From positions 1 to 8,363 of the forward strand of contig JAJQGZ010000193.1 in the NCBI GenBank assembly GCA_021200075.1: DNA of 8,363 bases, read 5' to 3'. Each line of letters opens with the position of its first letter. Within the stretch, counting starts at the first letter, position 1. This document shows positions 1-6,789 of this stretch, piece by piece. Made by a program: the position numbers and the translations under genes. The DNA comes from Clostridiales bacterium (GTDB lineage: Bacteria > Bacillota > Clostridia > Oscillospirales > Acutalibacteraceae). The notes beneath the pieces are model-generated. The model saw nothing but the letters and a program-made list of their open reading frames with translations, was not told the origin of the DNA and did no database searches.

Positions 1-3
1 TGC

Positions 4-41
4 AAAAAGTGTGCAAGCTGTTTTCCTAACTTACACACTTT
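4..41 (-). terminator. Rho-independent terminator of the GPH symporter gene
   Basis: Read on the minus strand, the arm AAAGTGTG (41-34) continues through one mismatch to AAG. It pairs with CTT (19-17 side) and CACACTTT (13-6) around a loop of about 12 nt, and a run of five T (8-4) follows at once. It lies about 70 bases after the symporter stop codon, so it should end that transcript. The 8-bp outer stem is perfect and the inner 3 bp sit behind one mismatch. Confidence 0.65.
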
Positions 42-54
42 ATTTTACAGGCTC

Positions 55-87
55 CCCGATTGATTTTTAACAATTCAATCGGGTTTT
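55..87 (+). terminator. Plus-strand terminator of a gene left of the window
   Basis: A perfect 9-bp stem, CCCGATTGA (55-63) with TCAATCGGG (75-83), has an 11-nt loop and is followed by TTTT on the plus strand. The minus-strand reading has no T run after the stem. It therefore points to a plus-strand gene ending just before the window and convergent with the symporter gene. The two hairpins at this edge separate the two transcription units. Confidence 0.65.
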
Positions 88-108
88 GTATTAATAGGTA
101 TAAATTAT

Positions 109-1572
109 TTACAGCAATTTTTCAAGTCCGTCGGAGGAGTAGGATTCTCCCGCACGCTTTTTCTTAAGCTGGGACATAAGGCGGTTTACATTCTTCCTTG
201 TCATAGGATAGAATATGAGTGCAATTATGCAAAGCGCAAGAAACGCCGCCGGTATAACAGTGGAAATTATTTTCCATACCGGAGATTATATCAGGGTCGG
301 TAACAACGGTTATGAGCGATTCCTTACCTGCAACATCCTTTGACGAATCGTAGCCGTAAGCGGAAAGAAGCTGACCCGTCATAAGAATACCGAATGCGGA
401 GCCGAACTTTTGCACAAGCTGAGGAAGTGCGGTGATTATTGCCTCTCGTCTTTCGCCGGTTTTAAATTCATCAAGCTCGACAAGGTCATATCCCATTGAA
501 TAAAACAAAGTCCAGAAAGTACCGGCGCCCATACCGAGCAAAGCGGCACAAATTATACTCATAATTTTAAAATCGCCGATTGTAGCGTCAAGCCCGACAA
601 TTTTGCATATAATCTCGCCGACTGCGGTTATTGAAAGGAAAATTATACAGGTTGTTCTTCTGTCCATCTTTTCGGCGGGTTTTTTCAACAATCGGCACGA
701 TAATCACCATAGCCAAAACCATAGAGATTATTACATAAACTATTCCCGTATCGTAATCCATACCGATACAATCAACCACCATATATGTGAGATTTGACTG
801 AATCATTGACGAAGCCGTAAGGAAGAAAAATACGAATACAAGGAATATCCTCGCCGGTTTCATTGAAAGGATTGAACCGAAAGATTTGAAAGTATCCTTG
901 AGAGAAATTTTCTTTTCATTCTCGACAATCGGCTTAGGCTTATAAACGCCTTTTAGTGAAGTTGTGCATACATATCCCAAAATAATTGCAACCACGCTGA
1001 TAATGGCGGCGACAACTGCATAGGAATTGCTTGCATATTTATCCGTGAGAAGCACTGCGACCGTGGGTACAAGTGCCGGCAGAGCATTGCCGATACCGAC
1101 TGCAAGAGCGTTTACGAGAGAAGCGGTTGAGCGTATCTGCGTTCTTTCGTCATAATCCTCGGTAAGCTCCGCAACAACTGCATAATAAGGAATTGTGTAC
1201 ATTGTATAAAATATCCATATACACATTGAAATAACGGTATAAAGAAGTATTTTTGCGGTTTGGCTTGTAAAGCCGGCGCCGATTGAAGTCCACGAAACTA
1301 TGAATATAATTCCGAGAGGGAGAATGGATATATTCATAATCTTACGCTTATCTACCCCCCCTCCCCTGTCAGTGTAATTGCCGATAAGAGGGTCTGTGAC
1401 CGCATCTCACGCTATAGAAATAAATATTACTATAGAGCTGTATTTAGGCGCTATACCGACTATTTCGTTAAGAAAAGTAAGATAATATGTATAAAACATA
1501 TTATATATAAGCGACTCAGTAAATATGCCGAAAGCATAACCGAGCTTTTTCTTTTTTGGTCAAAACTCCCAT
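109..1572 (-). pseudogene. GPH/MelB-family sugar:cation symporter, disrupted by three frameshifts and one TGA
   Basis: This encodes a 12-helix inner-membrane symporter of the glycoside-pentoside-hexuronide:cation family (major facilitator superfamily), which takes up a glycoside or sugar with Na+ or H+. The substrate cannot be read from the sequence and no glycoside hydrolase lies nearby. The start ATG at 1572 gives MGVLTKKEK, typical of the family, with GGAG eight bases upstream. Family motifs follow: DAVTDPLIG with TDR near residues 56-70, the IPYYAVVAELTEDYDERT loop, and the C-terminal GERREAIITALPQLVQKFGSA segment. Lesions are: one extra A at 1546-1550; TGA at 1407-1409 where the family has Trp (residue 55); one extra base at 677-685 (the C3 or A6 run of the coding strand); and one extra A at 270-273. 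Removing the three bases restores a 486-residue protein ending ...DGLEKLL with TAA at 109-111, a normal family length. The residues between lesions are well conserved, so either the inactivation is very recent or the lesions are sequencing errors. Confidence 0.85.
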
Positions 1573-1580
1573 TTCCACAT

Positions 1581-1584
1581 CTCC
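1581..1584 (-). promoter_or_regulatory. Ribosome binding site that fixes the symporter start
   Basis: GGAG on the minus strand stands eight bases before the ATG at 1570-1572. A second ATG at 1578-1580 directly abuts this GGAG and opens a different frame that meets TGA after six codons. Spacing favours the 1572 start, which gives the family-like MGVLTKKEK terminus once the extra A at 1546-1550 is removed. This removes the need to read that early TGA as Trp. Confidence 0.6.
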
Positions 1585-1639
1585 TGATAATTTGCAAAAG
1601 CAAAATTAAATATAGGGAGAGTGCCGACGACATTCTCTC

Positions 1640-1680
1640 TTGAACAATAATATTATATAACAATCGGTTCAATTTTTAAT
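1640..1680 (-). promoter_or_regulatory. Probable symporter promoter with an inverted repeat over the -10 box
   Basis: A perfect TATAAT (minus strand, 1657-1652) lies about 80 bases before the start codon. Seventeen bases upstream is only a weak -35, ATTAAA (1680-1675). The -10 is centred in an inverted repeat, TTGAAC (1672-1667) and GTTCAA (1645-1640), with the palindrome TTATATAA in the middle. A weak -35 with a symmetric element over the -10 is the arrangement expected for a repressed, inducible sugar-transport gene. The regulator is not identified. Confidence 0.4.
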
Positions 1681-1769
1681 AGTACGAAGCCGTGTTTTTA
1701 TGATTGAATTTACCTGAATTTAAAATATTCGCAGATTGTAACATATATTTTTAAAATCAGCCGTAAAAT

Positions 1770-1804
1770 AAAAACCCCTTCGGGCGGGTCGCTCCCGCCG
1801 AAGG
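1770..1804 (-). terminator. Strong Rho-independent terminator after the PHP gene
   Basis: On the minus strand CCTTCGGCGGG pairs with CCCG(C)CCGAAGG, with one bulged base and a five-base loop (1804-1777). GG and a T-rich stretch TTTTTATTTT follow. It is the most G+C-rich hairpin in the window, lies about 45-75 bases after the PHP stop, and separates that gene from the symporter promoter. The rest of the 1585-1848 intergenic stretch is AT-rich and shows only the symporter promoter. Confidence 0.85.
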
Positions 1805-1878
1805 AAATAATACAATTGCTGTTAAATTAGCTGTTATTAAAGCTGAAATCAAGCCTTAGCTTCGGCATTTGCTTTTGC

Positions 1879-2745
1879 CTACGCTTCTTTTTCAACCTTT
1901 TTTAATGCTCTCTTTTTCTTCGCTTTATAGCCCAAAAGCTTTTCAAGATGTTCATCAGGAGTGGTGCAGGTGCCGAGCGTAACCGTGCTTGTTCCGTACA
2001 AACCGTGGAAATCCGAACCGCCTGTCATAAGGATTTTATTCTTTTTGCAAATTTCCGCAAGCTGTGCGGTTTGCTCCTCGGTAGCGGACGGATGCCAAAT
2101 TTCAATACCGTCAAGACCCATTTCGATATACTTATCAATCTGTGCAAAATTATCAAAAAATGCAGGATGAGCAAGAACGGCTATACCGCCTGCCGAATGA
2201 ACCTCGTCAATAACCTCTTTAACATCGGGGTATTTGGTCGGGGCAAGAATATTTGTACTGCTCTTGCTTGAAAAGAGAGCGACGAATAAATCTCCGAAAA
2301 TCTCGTTAGTGTACCCGGCGTCCATAAGAGCGTGCATAATATGCTGCTTGTACAAATTTGTGGAGCCTGAGGCGTGACTGATTATAAAATCGGTTGAAAT
2401 TGGAAAACGGGAAGCGACCTTGAGCATCATAATCTGCCCCGCTCTTTTCCTCGCAATGGAGGTACGCTTACAAAGACCCTCAAGCCTGTCTGGCGTGTCG
2501 GCAAGATAGCAAAGGATATGTACCTTTTTGCCCTCTTCATTATCAAATGCCGAAAGCTCAACGCCCGGAATTACCGTTACTCCGTACCGTTTACCTATTA
2601 CTTTTCCTCTGACAGTACCTGCAAGGCAATCGTGATCTGTTATGGCAATAGTGTCTATTCCACTTTTTTGCGCAATGACAATAAGATCTTCAATGCCAAC
2701 AGATCCGTCACTGAGTTTTGTATGACAATGTAAATCCGCCGCCAT
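1879..2745 (-). CDS. PHP-domain phosphoesterase (RNase AM/YciV-TrpH-like)
   Basis: This is a metal-dependent phosphoesterase of the polymerase-and-histidinol-phosphatase fold. Family relatives (E. coli YciV/RNase AM, 3',5'-nucleoside bisphosphate phosphatase) remove nucleotides from 5' RNA ends or hydrolyse bisphosphonucleotides; the exact substrate here is inferred. Visible metal-site motifs are DLHCHT (H6, H8), LSDG (D13), ITDHD (D37, H38), GVELS (E63), KVHIL (H76), VLAHP near residue 193 and GSDFHG near residue 248. The insert with HALMDAGYT and the following DVKEVIDEVHSAGGIAVLAHP segment match the YciV-type arrangement. The ATG start has AAGGAG six bases upstream. The 288-residue length is normal. 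The TAG at 1879-1881 is followed in frame by AKANAEAKA and then TGA (1849-1851), so the ancestral gene may have ended at 1849. The lysine-rich C-terminal tail is unusual. It is transcribed alone from the promoter at 2849-2877. Confidence 0.88.
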   Translation of the reverse strand: MAADLHCHTKLSDGSVGIEDLIVIAQKSGIDTIAITDHDCLAGTVRGKVIGKRYGVTVIPGVELSAFDNEEGKKVHILCYLADTPDRLEGLCKRTSIARKRAGQIMMLKVASRFPISTDFIISHASGSTNLYKQHIMHALMDAGYTNEIFGDLFVALFSSKSSTNILAPTKYPDVKEVIDEVHSAGGIAVLAHPAFFDNFAQIDKYIEMGLDGIEIWHPSATEEQTAQLAEICKKNKILMTGGSDFHGLYGTSTVTLGTCTTPDEHLEKLLGYKAKKKRALKKVEKEA

Positions 2746-2848
2746 AACAATCTCCTTTCACATCGTTGGGATTTGCTGCAAAAAAAATACGCCGTTTTAT
2801 TTAACATTAATGAGTTAACACTTAAACAGTGACCTTTCCTCAAGATAT

Positions 2849-2877
2849 ATGATAACATTAAAAAGAAAAATTTTCAA
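2849..2877 (-). promoter_or_regulatory. Sigma-A-type promoter of the PHP gene
   Basis: On the minus strand TTGAAA (2877-2872) and TATCAT (2854-2849) are separated by exactly 17 bases. The start site would be near 2842, giving a leader of about 95 bases before the ATG at 2745. The leader has repeated TGTTAA words but no riboswitch that I recognise. Confidence 0.6.
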
Positions 2878-2880
2878 GTA

Positions 2881-2914
2881 AAATTTAGGACGGTTTTAGA
2901 TTTTTTATCCTAAA
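2881..2914 (-). terminator. Weak AT-rich terminator candidate after maf
   Basis: On the minus strand TTTAGGA (2914-2908) pairs with TCCTAAA (2890-2884) over a 17-base loop and is followed by TTTT. The stem is only seven base pairs with a large loop, so termination may be leaky and some PHP transcription could come from the zapA operon. It is the only hairpin with a T run between maf and the PHP promoter. Confidence 0.35.
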
Positions 2915-2974
2915 AATACGGTTTTTAAGGTTTTGTCTATAATTTTATCAAAAGATATAAAAAGAAGGCATAAA

Positions 2975-3520
2975 CTATAAAAACCGAGCAAGCTCCTTGG
3001 CAAGTCTGCCGACCGGCAAACCGACCACATTAAAATAATCTCCGTGGATTTCCTTAACAAGCAATGCGCCCTTACCCTGTATTCCGTAAGCTCCCGCCTT
3101 ATCAGCAGATTCGCCTGTTTTGACATATTCCTCAATTTCCGCATCGCTGAGAGGATAAAATACTACCTTTGTCTCCTCGGAAAATGTTACGCTTTTACCC
3201 TTGCCGATTATAGTGACACCGGTGAAAACGCTGTGTTCCCTGCCACCTAAAAATTTCAGCATTTCAAAAGCGTCGAGATCATCCTTAGGTTTTCCGAGAA
3301 TTATGCCTTCGGCACAGACAACCGTGTCCGCGCCTATAACCGTATCATCATCGGATGAAAACGGTGCAGCCTTTATTTTTGAAAGATATTCCACGGCTTT
3401 CTGCGGAGTAATATTTTCCGGCCGGGTTTCGTCCTCGTTTGAGCTTTTTATTACAAAATCATTTGTTATGAGGGAGAGAAGTTCTTTTCTTCTCGGTGAT
3501 TTTGAAGCGAGTATCAACAT
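2975..3520 (-). CDS. maf: Maf nucleoside triphosphate pyrophosphatase
   Basis: This cytosolic house-cleaning enzyme hydrolyses non-canonical or excess nucleoside triphosphates (family activity on dTTP/UTP and modified pyrimidine nucleotides) to the monophosphate and pyrophosphate; Maf proteins are also linked to septum inhibition. Motifs appear in the normal order: ASKSPRRKELL at residues 5-15, GADTVV, GKPKD, LGGREHSVFTGV, AGAYGIQGKGA and GDYFNVVGLPV near the end. The 181-residue length is typical and the frame is intact. ATG at 3520 overlaps the U32 stop (TAATG), and a G6 run nine bases upstream acts as the ribosome binding site, so translational coupling with the U32 gene is likely. As written, the U32 frame runs without a break into maf because of an extra G. 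I take the internal ATG as the true start because family members begin at this point. Confidence 0.93.
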   Translation of the reverse strand: MLILASKSPRRKELLSLITNDFVIKSSNEDETRPENITPQKAVEYLSKIKAAPFSSDDDTVIGADTVVCAEGIILGKPKDDLDAFEMLKFLGGREHSVFTGVTIIGKGKSVTFSEETKVVFYPLSDAEIEEYVKTGESADKAGAYGIQGKGALLVKEIHGDYFNVVGLPVGRLAKELARFL

Positions 3521-5532
3521 TATAAAGCACCCCCCTTGGTAAAGTCCTCTTGCATATTCAAAATCAGGCTTTGACTTATTTTCATACATATTAACGATTT
3601 TTTGAACCTGCTCACGGCTTTCGGTTGAAAAATAAAAGTGAACAAAATCCGTTTTTATTTCGTCAAGGCGGTCAAACATATAAAGAGGAGCGCTGTTGAG
3701 CATTTCGACGCAAGGATATGACGAACAGAGAACACGGAATTTTCGACCGGTTCTGTCGGTTAAAAAGCCCTGCTTTTTTCATTTGTCACAACCGATGTCG
3801 TTTTTCACAGGGCAATTTCTCATAAGCATAAGAGGAAGAAATCCGTAAACAATCAGCCCCGTATCATCGGCATTGATTGAATTTTCCTGAGCGAGAGTAA
3901 GTTCGAATGAAAGTATCGGTGAATTTATCATATTTGCCGTGGCGCTGTTAAAAATATTGAGCCTGAAATCACCGAAGGCTTTAAACCCCATTTCCTCGGC
4001 AAGGCGATAAGCGCCCAAATCAGGGCAAAGGATATTCTCAACTCCTATTTCTTTAAGCTCGGCAAGGCGGTTTTTAATTTTGCTCTCATAACCGAACGAC
4101 CCTCTCGGCAAAACGGCGCCTGCACAATTTTCAGCAAAATCGCCGTCGGAGGAAAAAAGCGGAATAAAAATTCGCTTGAAGCCGTGGCTTTTTGGAATTT
4201 GATTTACATTTGAAAAGATGCGGTTGCATACGGCTTGCTGTTCTTTGCATTCTTAATATAAGGAGCCGTATTCATATTAAACGGCTTAGCGTTTACTGTT
4301 TTCGGCTCGGTTTTATTAAGTTCGTTTACCGCACGGCGTCTCATATCATTAATCTCGGCGGCGGAGAGAACAAAACCGTTTTCAATATCGGTTTTTATAT
4401 CATTTGCGTAAAACTGTGTACCGCCGAGTTTGGAAAGCCTGGAAGTAACTGACGCTTCGGTAATCGGCTTATTAAGGGCGCTTTCAGGCACTGCTCCGAA
4501 AACCGAAACGGTTTTGCCGAGAGCAAAAGCGGTGAGCGACGACGGCTTATTACTTTTGCAAACGAACTCCATATCGAGAGGAACAAGCAGCACTTCGCTG
4601 TCATAAGCTCTGCTTATTTGTTTCAAGAGCTTGCTGTTTGCCGAAACGACATCTTCCCTGCTCCTTATGCCGAACATAGCGTGGCCTCGTTCATCTTTAA
4701 GATAACCGTTTGTAATCCCGCTTCTTGAAAAAACATTGCGGAGAATATCCTCGTCTTTCCGGGTATATTCGCCGTTCACGGCTTTCCTGACAGCGGTGAC
4801 CGCCGCCGAAACATATTTTGGTCGCTTCATCCTGCCCTCAATTTTAAGGCTTGTTATGCCGTCAAGGAGTGCAAGTTCTTTTATCAAACTCAAATCCTTT
4901 AAAGAAAGAGCGTTGGTTGTATTCCCGCCCGCCGTGAAAGGCAGACGGCACGGCTGTGCGCACAGCCCCCTGTTGCCGTTCCTCGAGCCTATCATTGACG
5001 AAAGAAAGCACTGCCCGGACACCGACATACAAAGCGCACCGTGGACAAATATTTCAAGCTCTGCGCTTGTGCTTTCTTTAATTTCCTTTATCTCGTCAAG
5101 TGTCGTTTCCCTCGGCAATACAACACGCTTAAAACCCATTGACTGCGCTTCCTTGACAGCCGACGGAGTGAGCAAAGTCATTTGCGTGAAAGCGTGGAGC
5201 CGAGCCTGCGGAAAATGCTCTGTTATCATTTTTGCAACGCCGATATCCTGAACTATAAAAGCGTCAACGCCTGCTTCAAGAGCGGTTTTCACCGTTTGAT
5301 AAAGCATGGAAAACTCCCTGTCGGCGACAAGAATATTAAGAGTGAGATAAACCTTGACATCACGCATATGGCAGTACTCGACTGCACTTTTAAGCTCTTC
5401 ATCATCAAAATTGCCGGCGTTGCGCCTTGCATTAAACAGCTTACCGCCGAGATAAACTGCATTTGCACCGCTGCGTACACCGGCAATCAGTGACTCCCGA
5501 CTTCCTGCGGGAGCCAATATTTCAAAATTCAT
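3520..5532 (-). pseudogene. U32-family protein (RlhA/TrhP-like, two-domain), disrupted by two frameshifts and one TGA
   Basis: U32 proteins were named collagenase-like peptidases. The characterised bacterial members (RlhA, TrhP) instead hydroxylate 23S rRNA or wobble uridines in tRNA using prephenate and an iron-sulfur cluster. The N-terminal barrel begins MNFEILAPAGS and holds the family signature EIFVHGALCMSVSGQCFLS, with probable cluster ligands C168, C175, C191 and C195. The long C-terminal part ends ARGLYQGG, as in the roughly 650-residue RlhA type. Lesions are: one A missing at 4209-4211, where QNVNQIP would follow ATASF; TGA at 3779-3781 at a Cys position in RNCPVKNDIGCDK-x-KKQG; and one extra G at 3530-3535. 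The two shifts cancel, and the corrected frame is 670 residues ending in a TAA that overlaps the maf ATG. As written, translation stops at 4204, after the catalytic barrel and part of the C-terminal region. No good ribosome binding site precedes the start, so expression may depend on zapA translation 36 bases upstream. Confidence 0.85.
3530..3535 (-). promoter_or_regulatory. G6 run acting as the maf ribosome binding site inside the U32 3' end
   Basis: On the minus strand AAGGGGGG stands nine bases before the maf ATG and also encodes the last Gly residues of the U32 protein. The same run holds the extra G that shifts U32 out of frame. Five G would give ...YQGGAL followed by TAA. Confidence 0.5.
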
Positions 5533-5568
5533 AATTAACCAACAATACCGTTTTGCGAAAATTTAAAA

Positions 5569-5922
5569 TTATTTGCGAGAAGCAAGCTTATCCCTAAGCT
5601 CCGAAATTTCACGGTTGAGCCTTTCAACCTCACGCCTTGCGACATCAACTTCCATACGGGCACGGGCGCTGTCCTCAAGGTAATCCTTAATCTGCGCACG
5701 AAGATTATCGGAGGAAGCAGTGGCTTTTCTGCAAGCGTCCGTTTGGTCAAGAGCCACAAGCACCGCCGCCTGAGTCATTGACAAAGCCGGATTTGCGTTA
5801 CAGATAGACCTCATCTCATCGCTTAAATATTCTGCAAGACCCTCAACATATTCAGGCTCGTCTTCGGTAATAATCGTATAGCTTGCACCGCCTATTTTGA
5901 CCTGTACTTTATTCTTTTCCAT
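5569..5922 (-). CDS. zapA: Cell division protein ZapA
   Basis: ZapA is a cytosolic FtsZ-ring-associated protein that bundles FtsZ protofilaments at midcell. The 117-residue product has the family layout: a small N-terminal beta-rich head (VQVKIGGASYTIITEDEPEY) with EYVEGLAEYLSDEMRSI, then ALSMTQAAVLVALDQTD. From about residue 70 a long heptad-rich coiled coil (EVDVARREVERLNREISELRDKL) forms the tetramerisation stalk. The ATG has GAAAGGA about eight bases upstream and a good promoter 80-105 bases upstream, so it is the first gene of the zapA-U32-maf operon. The frame is intact and the length is typical of Gram-positive ZapA with an extended coil. Confidence 0.88.
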   Translation of the reverse strand: MEKNKVQVKIGGASYTIITEDEPEYVEGLAEYLSDEMRSICNANPALSMTQAAVLVALDQTDACRKATASSDNLRAQIKDYLEDSARARMEVDVARREVERLNREISELRDKLASRK

Positions 5923-6000
5923 ACAACCAATCCTTTCAACAATTCGGATTTACCGTTTAATTGCTTGGCAAATAAAAAACCGACAATCTTCTACACTTTA

Positions 6001-6028
6001 AGTATAACACAAATAAAATAAATGTCAA
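6001..6028 (-). promoter_or_regulatory. Strong sigma-A-type promoter of the zapA-U32-maf operon
   Basis: On the minus strand the consensus TTGACA (6028-6023) and TATACT (6006-6001) are 16 bases apart. The start site is expected near 5994, giving a leader of roughly 70 bases. A perfect 10-bp palindrome, GCATATATGC, lies 12 bases upstream of the -35. Confidence 0.75.
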
Positions 6029-6040
6029 TTATGATTAACG

Positions 6041-6094
6041 GCATATATGCGTAAAATTTAATAAGAATTGCGATATTAAGATTTATATAATATC
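6041..6094. other. Two AT-rich inverted repeats upstream of the zapA promoter
   Basis: GCATATATGC at 6041-6050 is a perfect palindrome. GATATTA (6072-6078) and TAATATC (6088-6094) form a second repeat with a nine-base spacer. They lie between the rubrerythrin terminator and the zapA -35. They could be an upstream regulatory site or simple AT-rich chance. Nothing else is recognisable in the 5923-6130 gap apart from the promoter. Confidence 0.3.
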
Positions 6095-6130
6095 AAAGGG
6101 TTCAAACAAATAAATATTTATATTCTAAAC

Positions 6131-6169
6131 AAAAAGGCAGACGGAACCCGATAAATCACGAGTTCCGTC
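6131..6169 (-). terminator. rbr: Rho-independent terminator of the rubrerythrin gene
   Basis: On the minus strand GACGGAACTCG (6169-6159) pairs with CGGGTTCCGTC (6150-6140), an 11-bp stem with one G-T pair and an eight-base loop. TGCC and a T5 run (6135-6131) follow. It lies about 28 bases after the rubrerythrin stop codon. Confidence 0.85.
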
Positions 6170-6196
6170 AATAAGCATTTTAATTCAAAAGAAAAA

Positions 6197-6741
6197 TTAA
6201 TAATTATCCGCTTTAAGTTTAAAATAAGCCTTGGGATGCTTGCACACCAGGCAGACATTGGGCACTTCTTTGCCGACAACGATATGACCGCAATTTGAGC
6301 AAACCCATATTTTTTCCTCATCACGGCTAAATACAAGACCGTTTTCAACATTTTCAAGAAGCTTTAAAAACCTCTTTTCGTGTTCTCTTTCAATTTTTGC
6401 AACCTCGTCAAACAGAAAAGCTTCGTGTTCAAAGCCCTCCTCCCTCGCCTCTCTTGCAAAGGTCGGGTACATATCGCTGAACTCGTAATTTTCACCCTGT
6501 GCGGCGTCCTTTAAATTTGAAGCCGTATCGGCGAGATTGTCGCCGTTTAAAAACTTAAACCATATTTCAGCGTGTTCCCTCTCGTTTTTTTTGCGGTTTC
6601 CCTGAAAATTTGAGCAATTTGGATAAATCCGTCTTTCTCCGTTTTATCCGCATAGTAGGTATATTTATTCCTTGCCTGACTTTCACCGGCGAATGCGAAA
6701 ATAAGATTTGCCTGCGTTTTCGTCCCTTGTAAATCTTTCAA
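6197..6741 (-). pseudogene. rbr: Rubrerythrin, frame broken in an A8 tract
   Basis: Rubrerythrin is a cytosolic non-haem di-iron peroxidase that reduces H2O2 to water in anaerobes, with electrons passing through its C-terminal rubredoxin domain. TTG at 6741 (MKDLQGTKT...) has GGGAG eight bases upstream. Di-iron ligands are E20 (AFAGESQARN), E53 and H56 (NEREH), E83 and E86 (GENYEF) and E117/H120 (IEREH). The rubredoxin knuckles are CSNC (147-150) and CLVC (163-166). The tract at 6585-6592 is eight A on the coding strand. As written, the reading frame leaves at residue 51 and stops about 13 codons later. With six A the protein is exactly 180 residues and E53/H56 take the canonical Desulfovibrio positions, so two extra A is the best reading. 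The 3' half is complete and fully conserved, which argues against old decay. The upstream gene is 30 bases away and the RBS lies in an inverted repeat. Confidence 0.9.
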
Positions 6742-6789
6742 AAGGCTCACTCCCAAATGAATAAGTTATTCCTATACTCCGAGCCTTTT
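6739..6789 (-). promoter_or_regulatory. Inverted repeat enclosing the rubrerythrin ribosome binding site, with a nested palindrome
   Basis: A perfect 9-bp repeat, AAAAGGCTC (minus strand 6789-6781) and GAGCCTTTT (6748-6740), surrounds the GGGAG ribosome binding site (6754-6750) and reaches the TTG start. Inside it lies a perfect palindrome, GAATAA-C-TTATTC (6771-6759). In a transcript reading through from the upstream gene the stem would bury the start codon. On the plus strand the same stem is followed by TTTTTATTTTT and would make a terminator. The 6-1-6 palindrome has the geometry of a Fur/PerR-type operator but not its exact consensus, so that role is only a guess. Confidence 0.45.

Noticed and set aside
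603..797. Plus-strand small ORFs opposite the symporter, U32, ATPase-like and PHP genes
   Set aside because: They lie antisense to well-recognised coding frames, have no ribosome binding sites or family features, and read as shadows.
1341..1375. G-quadruplex in the run of G on the minus strand (GGGGAGGGGGGG)
   Set aside because: Only two G blocks are present, they encode part of the symporter loop after TDR, and the frame is kept through them.
1407..1409. TGA reassigned to Trp (alternative genetic code)
   Set aside because: Every other Trp codon I checked in the symporter, PHP, rubrerythrin and ATPase-like genes is TGG, and the second TGA (3779-3781) sits at a Cys position rather than a Trp.
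1554..1580. A second TGA-for-Trp near the symporter N-terminus (WEF-TGA-PKKKK)
   Set aside because: That reading uses an ATG touching the GGAG. The ATG eight bases downstream of it, plus one extra A at 1546-1550, gives the family-like MGVLTKKEKLGY without any stop.
1585..1848. Riboswitch, small RNA, tRNA or CRISPR repeat in the larger intergenic gaps (1585-1848, 2746-2974, 5923-6196)
   Set aside because: I see only promoters, terminators and AT-rich short inverted repeats. No regularly spaced repeats and no tRNA or known riboswitch core is visible.
2975..3703. A natural U32-Maf fusion protein
   Set aside because: The continuous frame arises only from one extra G in a G6 run. With five G, U32 ends normally and its TAA overlaps the maf ATG, and the same frame is already interrupted by TGA at 3779.
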